A stretch of 16,042 nt of DNA, taken from assembly GCA_002338715.1 (NCBI GenBank), contig DDIR01000009.1, positions 417-16,458 on the forward strand, written 5' to 3'. Every line of letters starts with the position of its first letter. Within the stretch, counting starts at the first letter, position 1. A program made the position numbers and the translations under genes. The stretch is from Phycisphaerales bacterium UBA1845 (GTDB lineage: Bacteria > Planctomycetota > Phycisphaerae > UBA1845). Below the pieces are notes generated by a model. It was not told the origin of the DNA and ran no database searches. It saw nothing but the letters and a program-made list of their open reading frames with translations. Shown piece after piece: positions 7,577 through 13,190 of this stretch.

Positions 7577-9432
7577 ATCCCGACCACCCCCAGCAGTTCC
7601 TCGGTCTGATCGAGCAAGCCTTCAAAGATCTGCATGGCGTCTTCAATCGGTTCGGCCGTCGTCATGTCCACGCGGGCCAGCTTCAACAGGTCAACCGGGT
7701 ACTGGCTGCAACCCGCTTTCAAGAACGCGAGGTAATCATCCACCGCACCGTCTTCATTCGCTCGGATGCGCTTGGCAATGTTACTAGCCGCACAATAACT
7801 CGTGGCGTACTTGTAGACGTAGAAGTTGTAATAGAAGTGCGGAATGCGAATCCAGTAGCTCGCGACCAGATCGTCGTGGGCATAGTCAGCCCCATAGTAA
7901 CGATGCATGATTTCGGCGTACTGTTCGCTGATCGCGTCGGCTGTCAGCGCCTCGTTGGCCTCGGCCATCTCGTGAATCTGCTTCTCGAACGTGCTGAACA
8001 TCGTCTGGCGAAAGACGGTCCCGCGAATCGTTTCGAGAAATTCGCAAAGCAGTGCCAGCCGCACCTTCGGATCTTCGGTGCGATCGAGCACGTGGTGCTG
8101 CAGCAGAATCTCGTTGAGCGTCGACGCCACCTCGGCGCAGAAAATGTCATAGTTGCTGTAGACGTACGGCTGCGTACCGCGCGAATAGTGCGAGTGCATC
8201 GAGTGCCCCATCTCGTGGGCGAGCGTCGACACGCTGTCGTAGTTGCCCTGGTAATTCAACAAGATGTAGGGAGACGTCAGATACGTTCCGCTAGAATACG
8301 CCCCGCTGCGTTTGTTGCGCGTCGGATAGACATCCACCCAGCGCGAGTTGATCCCCTTGTCCATCACGCTCAGATACTCCGACCCGAGCGGTTCGAGCGC
8401 CTCGCGCATCAACGCGACGCCTTCTTCAAACGTGTACGACGTGTCGGAATCATCGACGAACGAAACGAACATGTCGTAGTCATGCACCCCGCCGTCAAGC
8501 TTCAGCGCCCGCTTCTTGATCGACAGATACCGGTGCAAAAGCGGCAGGTGCTTGTCGATCGTCTCGACGAGCGTGTTGTAAACGGAAACCGGAATGTTCC
8601 CGCCATCAAGGGCAGCCGACAGACAGCTCTCGTACCCGCGGGCTTTCACCGAGAAGAGATGGCTTTGGATAATTCCATTGAGCAGCGCCGCGCCGGTGTT
8701 GCGCACGCCATGATACCCGCCAACCAACCCCTCATACGCATCCTTGCGAACGCGGCGATCAGGCGAACGCATCAACAAATAGTACGCCGCGTCGTTGAGC
8801 TCAACGTCGTTACCGTGTTCGTCTTTGATGTCGGGAAATTTCAAGTCGGCATTGGTCAGCAGGTTGTATGCGTTGTAAGGCGTGCGGCGGACCTGACCGG
8901 CCATCGCGATCAACTCTTCCTCGCGGGCGGACAGGATGTGCTTTTTCTGGCGAAACAGATTGTCGAAGGCCTGGCGATAGACGGCCAGCTCGGCACTCTC
9001 GTCCATCCACTTCGCGATGGTCTCAAATCCGATCGCCGTCAACTCCGGTTCGATCCAACTGACAGCTTCGCCGTACCGGACCGCGAGCGCCGTGGCGATC
9101 TGATCGATTTCCTGCGTCGCGCCGATCGACGTATCCTCGTCGGCTCGCAGGGACGCATAAACCATCACCCGATCGATCCGCGCTTCCGTTTCATCCCGAA
9201 GCGTCAGCGCCGAAAGCAGCTGCTGACTGCTGCCCCCAAGCGTTCCCTTCAACTTCGCAAAGTCCGGAATCAGCGCCTCCAGCGCGTCGTGTTCTTGCTG
9301 CCATAAATCCTGCGTGGCGAAGATGTCTTCGGTTGCCCATTTGTATTTGGTTTCGATCTGGTCCCGCGTTCGAACTTCTTTCTTACCGGGGGCTGTCGCT
9401 GTCGAACTGTGCAACCGAATGTCACCAATCAT
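7573..9432 (-). CDS. pepF: oligoendopeptidase F-type metallopeptidase (M3B)
   Basis: This is a zinc-dependent oligopeptidase that would cut short peptides in the cytoplasm. The zinc site is HEMGHSMHS (H406, E407, H410) and the third ligand is E434 in CAEVASTLNE. The phrase TYLTSPYILLNYQGNYDSV just before the zinc site is typical of the PepF branch. At 619 residues the length fits the family. I chose the ATG at 9432 because GGTGGAG lies six bases before it, whereas the earlier in-frame ATG at 9507 has no such sequence and adds 25 residues that do not look conserved. No signal peptide is evident. It follows arcC by 78 bases and shares an ATGA overlap with the downstream DUF885 lipoprotein gene. 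Its presence beside purine/ureide genes is unusual. Confidence 0.94.
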   Translation of the reverse strand: MIGDIRLHSSTATAPGKKEVRTRDQIETKYKWATEDIFATQDLWQQEHDALEALIPDFAKLKGTLGGSSQQLLSALTLRDETEARIDRVMVYASLRADEDTSIGATQEIDQIATALAVRYGEAVSWIEPELTAIGFETIAKWMDESAELAVYRQAFDNLFRQKKHILSAREEELIAMAGQVRRTPYNAYNLLTNADLKFPDIKDEHGNDVELNDAAYYLLMRSPDRRVRKDAYEGLVGGYHGVRNTGAALLNGIIQSHLFSVKARGYESCLSAALDGGNIPVSVYNTLVETIDKHLPLLHRYLSIKKRALKLDGGVHDYDMFVSFVDDSDTSYTFEEGVALMREALEPLGSEYLSVMDKGINSRWVDVYPTRNKRSGAYSSGTYLTSPYILLNYQGNYDSVSTLAHEMGHSMHSHYSRGTQPYVYSNYDIFCAEVASTLNEILLQHHVLDRTEDPKVRLALLCEFLETIRGTVFRQTMFSTFEKQIHEMAEANEALTADAISEQYAEIMHRYYGADYAHDDLVASYWIRIPHFYYNFYVYKYATSYCAASNIAKRIRANEDGAVDDYLAFLKAGCSQYPVDLLKLARVDMTTAEPIEDAMQIFEGLLDQTEELLGVVGI

Positions 9433-9510
9433 TGGTTTCTCCACCGTCTCGCTAAAGTTTGAGTTTTTCGCGGCCAAACGCGACAAAGGGGACAACAAGC
9501 GCATCAACGC

Positions 9511-10467
9511 TTACCGGCTGCGGACCACGTGCGTACCGGCTTTGCCTTCCAACGCATCGAGGCAACTGGTGATGCTCGTGATGATGGCGCGAGCGTTGGG
9601 ATTTTCCGTGCGATCCAGGAAATCGACGCAAGCATCCACCTTGGGCCCCATACTTCCATCGGGAAACTGACCGGACTCTCGATACTTACGAGCCTCATCG
9701 ACCGTCAACGTGTCGAGCTCCTTCTCGTCGGGCGTCCCATAATCAAGGCACACCCGCTCGACATCGGTCAGAATCGCGAGCGTATCCGCATCCACTTCAC
9801 TCGCCAGAAGTGCAGCCGTCAAATCCTTATCGATCACGGCTTCGATACCCTCATAACCACCCGAAGGATCCTGAATGCACGGGATGCCCCCACCCCCGCA
9901 ACAGACAATCACCCGCCCCTCGTCGAAGAGTTCGTGAATCAGGTCGATTTCCAGGATTTCTTGCGGCTTGGGGGACGGAACCACCCGCCGATACCCCTTG
10001 TTGGGAATGTGTTTGACGACCCAGCGATCGCTCGCGATCCGCAGACGAATCGTCTCCTGATCGTAGAATTGCCCGATCGGTTTGCTCGGGTTGTCAAACG
10101 CGGGATCGTTGGGATTGACCCGCACCGTCGTCACGATCGTGGTGGCTGTCACGTCCGACGTGCGCTTCACCATCTCGTTGCGGATGCACTGGCAGATCAT
10201 GTAACCCATGCCCGCTTGCGTGTCGGCCACACACAAACCGAGGTCGATCGGATACACCTCGTTGCGCGACAGCTCGACCCGGCGCAGTACCGTCCCCACC
10301 TGGGGCCCGTTGCCATGGGTCAGCAGGACATGATGACCGGCTTCTATCAGATCGGCGATGTGAACTGCCGTCACGCGCGACTGCGCGAATTGGCTGGGGA
10401 TGTCTCCGCCAAATTTTCCCGACGAAATGGCATTACCGCCCAGCGCAACAACAATTTTGTTCGGCAT
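9511..10467 (-). CDS. arcC: carbamate kinase
   Basis: This 318-residue amino acid kinase family enzyme catalyses carbamoyl phosphate + ADP to ATP + carbamate, releasing CO2 and ammonia. Visible motifs are VALGGNAI (7-14), LTHGNGPQVG (49-58), VCCGGGGIP (188-196), the DKDLTAALLA nucleotide and carbamate region (213-222), and GSMGPKVDA (271-279). Length is normal for ArcC. It lies about 100 bases downstream of the YgeW-type carbamoyltransferase and belongs to the same strand unit. No arginine deiminase gene is nearby, so the classical arginine deiminase route is not supported. The gene order instead matches the carbamate kinase (YqeA-type) of purine/ureide clusters, where it would harvest ATP from carbamoyl phosphate. 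The start has only a weak GGA upstream. Confidence 0.96.
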   Translation of the reverse strand: MPNKIVVALGGNAISSGKFGGDIPSQFAQSRVTAVHIADLIEAGHHVLLTHGNGPQVGTVLRRVELSRNEVYPIDLGLCVADTQAGMGYMICQCIRNEMVKRTSDVTATTIVTTVRVNPNDPAFDNPSKPIGQFYDQETIRLRIASDRWVVKHIPNKGYRRVVPSPKPQEILEIDLIHELFDEGRVIVCCGGGGIPCIQDPSGGYEGIEAVIDKDLTAALLASEVDADTLAILTDVERVCLDYGTPDEKELDTLTVDEARKYRESGQFPDGSMGPKVDACVDFLDRTENPNARAIITSITSCLDALEGKAGTHVVRSR

Positions 10468-10569
10468 TAAGTTTCATCCAACCGACCGCCAGCACATCGC
10501 TTGCCGTCGTACCCTGATATTCAAGCAGGATTGCCTCAAGCAATCGCGGCGACTGATTCCAACCAATAA

Positions 10570-11598
10570 TTAAAAAGGCCGCTCGCGCATCGTGCAGGCC
10601 ATGATCGCCTTAGCCGTGTGCAGGCGATTCTCCGCTTCCTGAAACACGATCGACTGCGGGCCATCAATCACCGCATCCGTCACTTCCGAACCGCGGTCTG
10701 CCGGCAGGCAGTGCATGTAAATCGCATTCGACTTCGCCAGCTTCATCCGCCGCTCGTCGCAGATCCAATCCTTGAAATTGGCATTCATCTTGAGACATTC
10801 CTGCTCAATCGAATCGATCTGGGCGTTGCTGGTCGCGTCACGCTTCTGAAGCATCAGATCGTACGCCCCCCAACTCTTGGGATAGACAATATCGGCATCG
10901 GCAAAAGCCTCGTCCATACTGTCGACGACTTCAAAATTCACGCCGGCTTCCTTTGCGTTGGCCCGGGCGTACTCCATCGGCCGATCCATCAGGTCATATC
11001 CTTTCGGGTGAGCCAGCGACACGTTAAGCCCCATCCGCGTCATCAGCGTGATCAGACCCTGCGGGACCGAAAGCGGTTTCGCATAACTCGGCGCATACGC
11101 CCACGTCACCGCGATCTTCTTACCGCGAATGTCGCCGCCAAAGTGCTCGCGGATCGTCATCAGGTCAGCCAGCGTCTGCGTCGGGTGATCGACGTCGCAC
11201 TGCATGTTGATCACCGGCACGTCCGCATGCTTCGCCACCTCGCGCATGTAGGCGTTGCCGACTTCCGGAATCAGATCGTGGCGAATGGCGATGCCATGTC
11301 CCATCTGCCCGAGGATGATTCCGGTATCCTTGGCTGTCTCGCCGTGCGAAATCTGCAGCGAACCCGGCTCGAGAAAATGCGCGTGGGCGCCCAGCTGCGT
11401 CGCCCCGGCTTCAAATGCGTTGCGCGTTCGCGTGGATTTGTCAAAAAAGAGCAGATAAACCGTCTGGTGCGGAAGCTCCAAACGATGCTCACCGCGATGA
11501 AACGCGGCTTTCAAATCGTCAGCCGTCGAGAGCAGAAAATCGATCTCTTCCGCCGTAAAATCCTGCGTCTCGATGTAGTCACGTCCTTTAAGATTCAT
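10570..11598 (-). CDS. ygeW: YgeW-family knotted carbamoyltransferase
   Basis: This is a 342-residue member of the aspartate/ornithine carbamoyltransferase superfamily. The carbamoyl phosphate loop STRTR is at 55-59, the HPTQTLAD motif at 138-145, and HCLPAD at 296-301. Several stretches are specific to YgeW rather than OTCase: SHGETAKDTG (84-93), GNAYMREV (114-121), VTWAYAPSYAKPLSVPQG (164-181), SLAHPKGYDLM (194-204) and ADIVYPKSW (235-243). The extended segment with PSY.KPLSVP belongs to the knotted transcarbamylase region. It is shorter than E. coli YgeW as I recall it (just under 400 residues). In related clusters the enzyme is believed to phosphorolyse a ureido compound from purine breakdown, giving carbamoyl phosphate for carbamate kinase; that substrate is inferred here. 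It is preceded by a cloverleaf-like palindrome that separates it from ygeY. Confidence 0.9.
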   Translation of the reverse strand: MNLKGRDYIETQDFTAEEIDFLLSTADDLKAAFHRGEHRLELPHQTVYLLFFDKSTRTRNAFEAGATQLGAHAHFLEPGSLQISHGETAKDTGIILGQMGHGIAIRHDLIPEVGNAYMREVAKHADVPVINMQCDVDHPTQTLADLMTIREHFGGDIRGKKIAVTWAYAPSYAKPLSVPQGLITLMTRMGLNVSLAHPKGYDLMDRPMEYARANAKEAGVNFEVVDSMDEAFADADIVYPKSWGAYDLMLQKRDATSNAQIDSIEQECLKMNANFKDWICDERRMKLAKSNAIYMHCLPADRGSEVTDAVIDGPQSIVFQEAENRLHTAKAIMACTMRERPF

Positions 11599-11639
11599 AA
11601 CGTTCTCTGTCCGTTGCTTGATTTCTTAATGCCGATTCT

Positions 11640-11705
11640 CGTAGGGTGGGCCATGCCCACCGCAGTTTGCGCGCAAACGACATGGTGGGCACGGCCCACC
11701 CTACG
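11640..11705. repeat. 66-bp cloverleaf-like palindromic element
   Basis: A nested inverted repeat fills the gap between the ygeY stop and the ygeW start. The outer stem CGTAG (11640-11644) pairs with CTACG (11701-11705). Inside are three perfect hairpins. Hairpin one is ggtgggc-cat-gcccacc (11645-11661). Hairpin two is the palindrome gtttgcgcgcaaac (11665-11678). Hairpin three is ggtgggc-acg-gcccacc (11684-11700). Because the first and third hairpins have the same arms, the whole can also fold as one long imperfect hairpin whose 12-bp outer arms (11640-11651 and 11694-11705) match perfectly. There is no T-run, so a simple terminator is unlikely. It resembles REP-type or other non-autonomous palindromic repeats with GTAGGGTGGGC ends. 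Confidence 0.8.
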
Positions 11706-11707
11706 CA

Positions 11708-12961
11708 CTAGCGCTTCACCCGGCGCACGCGCTTCAATTTCGCCGGCACATCGTTTCCATTGCTGCAATAATGATCCGGAAATGCCGCATAAAACGCCGC
11801 GCACTTAACCAGATGCTCGATCGGCACCGAATCATTCACCGTGTGGGCCACATCCTCCGGCGCCGGTCCAAACCCAACGCACGGAATGTTATACATCCCC
11901 GCAATCGACACGCCGTTGGTGCTGAAGGTCCAGCGATCCACCACCGGCGGTTTATCAAACAAAGCATTGTGCGTCCGAATCGCGGCTTGCACCTGCTTGG
12001 CGTCCTCATCGAAACACCACGTCGGAAAATACTTCTCCGTTTCATACACCAGACCGGTGTGGCTCGGACGCGCGTATCGCAGCACCTTCACCTTGGCCTT
12101 CTCGCCGGCTTTTGCGATCGCTTCCTTCACTTCCTTGACCGCCGACGCCTTCGTATCGCCCACCGTCAACCGTCGATCCAGATGAATGAACGCGCCGCCC
12201 GGTACCGCGCACATGCTCGGCGTTTCGCAGTCGATGTACGACACCGTGATCGTGCCGTTACCGAGAAACTTGTTCTTCTTTAACCGCGTGTTGAGCTTCT
12301 CAATTTCGGAAACGATGCGGGCCATCCGGTAAATGGCGTTGTCGCCTTTTTCCGGCATGCTGCCGTGGCAACTGCGCCCTTCGGTCCAGACACCGATTTC
12401 CATCCGACCGCGATGCCCGCGCAAAATATTGCAGTTCGTCGAATCGGTCACCACCACGACGTCCGGCTTGATTCCCTCTTCCTTAACGATGTACTGCCAA
12501 CACAAACCGTCGCAGTCTTCCTCCATCGTCGTGAAGGTCAGCAGCAGCGACCAGTCGTTACTCTTAAGCCCGAGGTCCTTGATGATCTTGCCCGCGTACA
12601 CCATCGCAGGGACCGCGCCTTCCTGATCGCCAGCCCCCCGGCCCCACACGTGCGTCTTGGTGAGCTTGCCTTCATACGGATCGTGCTTCCACTCGCTGCG
12701 TTTACCGACACCCACCGTATCCACATGCGCATCGATCGCGATCAACTTCTTACCCTTGCCGATGCGGGCGTGAAGGTTGCCCATGCCATCGACGCGAATC
12801 GAATCGTACGCCTTCGTCGCGACCAACTCCTTCTTGATGCGGGCGATCACCTTGCCCTCTTCGGCGCTCTCACTCGGTATCGCGATGAGTTCGCGCAGAA
12901 ACTTCACCATCGGCTTTTCGTAATGCTTTGCCCGCGCATTGATAGCTGCATGATCCAACAT
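11708..12961 (-). CDS. ygeY: YgeY-family M20 metallohydrolase linked to selenium-dependent purine metabolism
   Basis: This is a 417-residue M20-family di-zinc hydrolase, acting on an amide or ureido bond in the cytoplasm. Metal and catalytic residues are visible: H79 and D81 in DAHVDT, D112 in GAGDQEGA, E147 and E148 in TMEED, D173, and H373 in VAHTVND. H199 in SCHGSMPEKGDNAIY marks the dimer-domain histidine. The phrases RGHRGRMEI, RPSHTGLVYETEKYFPTW and DRWTFSTNGVSI are characteristic of the YgeY group, not of generic ArgE/DapE proteins. The C-terminus ends in a basic tail (KLKRVRRVKR). Family members co-occur with selenium-dependent molybdenum hydroxylases, and one such gene is divergent from this one. 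It is the first gene of the minus-strand unit. The exact substrate, probably a ureido-amino acid from purine ring opening, is inference. Confidence 0.93.
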   Translation of the reverse strand: MLDHAAINARAKHYEKPMVKFLRELIAIPSESAEEGKVIARIKKELVATKAYDSIRVDGMGNLHARIGKGKKLIAIDAHVDTVGVGKRSEWKHDPYEGKLTKTHVWGRGAGDQEGAVPAMVYAGKIIKDLGLKSNDWSLLLTFTTMEEDCDGLCWQYIVKEEGIKPDVVVVTDSTNCNILRGHRGRMEIGVWTEGRSCHGSMPEKGDNAIYRMARIVSEIEKLNTRLKKNKFLGNGTITVSYIDCETPSMCAVPGGAFIHLDRRLTVGDTKASAVKEVKEAIAKAGEKAKVKVLRYARPSHTGLVYETEKYFPTWCFDEDAKQVQAAIRTHNALFDKPPVVDRWTFSTNGVSIAGMYNIPCVGFGPAPEDVAHTVNDSVPIEHLVKCAAFYAAFPDHYCSNGNDVPAKLKRVRRVKR

Positions 12962-12976
12962 AACTGCGTCTCTTTC

Positions 12977-13006
12977 CTTATCTCATGGAATTTGGCGATC
13001 GGCCAA
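12977..13006 (-). promoter_or_regulatory. possible sigma70-type promoter for the ygeY operon
   Basis: On the minus strand, TTGGCC (13006-13001) and GATAAG (12982-12977) are separated by 18 bases, each matching the consensus at 4 of 6 positions. The -35 element lies inside the nested palindrome. It is a weak match, offered because it is correctly placed upstream of ygeY and overlaps the candidate operator. Confidence 0.25.
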
Positions 13007-13013
13007 ATTTGGC
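12989..13013. promoter_or_regulatory. nested palindrome, candidate operator upstream of ygeY
   Basis: Two inverted repeats share one arm. AATTTGGC (12989-12996), a 5-base spacer gatcg, and GCCAAATT (13002-13009) form an 8-bp repeat. GCCAAATTTGGC (13002-13013) is a perfect 12-bp palindrome. The TTTGGC/GCCAAA half-site therefore occurs three times in 25 bases, 28-52 bases upstream of the ygeY start. Such an arrangement fits cooperative binding of a dimeric repressor or activator; no regulator gene is present in the window. Confidence 0.5.
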
Positions 13014-13102
13014 GAATCAAATAGCGTAGCGAGGCCCCCGACGTCTAGCAAGACCCGAAGCGCCACCCTCGCCCACCCAGGGGCACCCCAAGCACTCAAT
13101 CG

Positions 13103-13131
13103 TTGAAGACCCGCTTCCGTTATGGCATAAT
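13103..13131 (+). promoter_or_regulatory. sigma70-like promoter for the xanthine dehydrogenase gene
   Basis: TTGAAG (13103-13108) and CATAAT (13126-13131) are separated by exactly 17 bases, matching the -35 and -10 consensus at 4 and 5 of 6 positions. Transcription would start near 13138, giving a leader of about 50 bases before the ATG at 13191. It is the best promoter match I could find in the window. Confidence 0.55.
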
Positions 13132-13190
13132 CAGACCGTGCGGGTAGAGGCGAAACTCTTCTCCTTTCCGCACGTTCGAGCCGCTTTCCC

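Noticed and set aside
6080..7609. Long open frame on the plus strand opposite the DUF885 gene (509 residues); similar ones at 7525-9306, 10618-11808, 472-1479 and 1841-2596
   Set aside because: Their translations are rich in R, H, Q and P with no recognisable domain, and each lies antisense to a well-supported gene. They arise from GC-biased codon use on the true strand.
9433..9507. Upstream ATG at 9507 as the pepF start
   Set aside because: It lacks a ribosome binding site and sits only three bases after the arcC stop. The ATG at 9432 has GGTGGAG six bases upstream and gives a normal PepF N-terminus.
10529..10545. Hairpin gattgc-ctcaa-gcaatc between ygeW and arcC
   Set aside because: It is a perfect but only 6-bp stem without a T-run on either strand, within a gap of about 100 bases. 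I could not support a terminator or regulatory call.
9511..11598. Carbamoyltransferase plus carbamate kinase read as an arginine deiminase (arcBC) pathway
   Set aside because: No arginine deiminase or arginine transporter is present, and the transferase carries YgeW-specific stretches such as SHGET, WAYAPSYAKPLSVPQG and YPKSW. The neighbouring ygeY and xdh point to purine/ureide metabolism.
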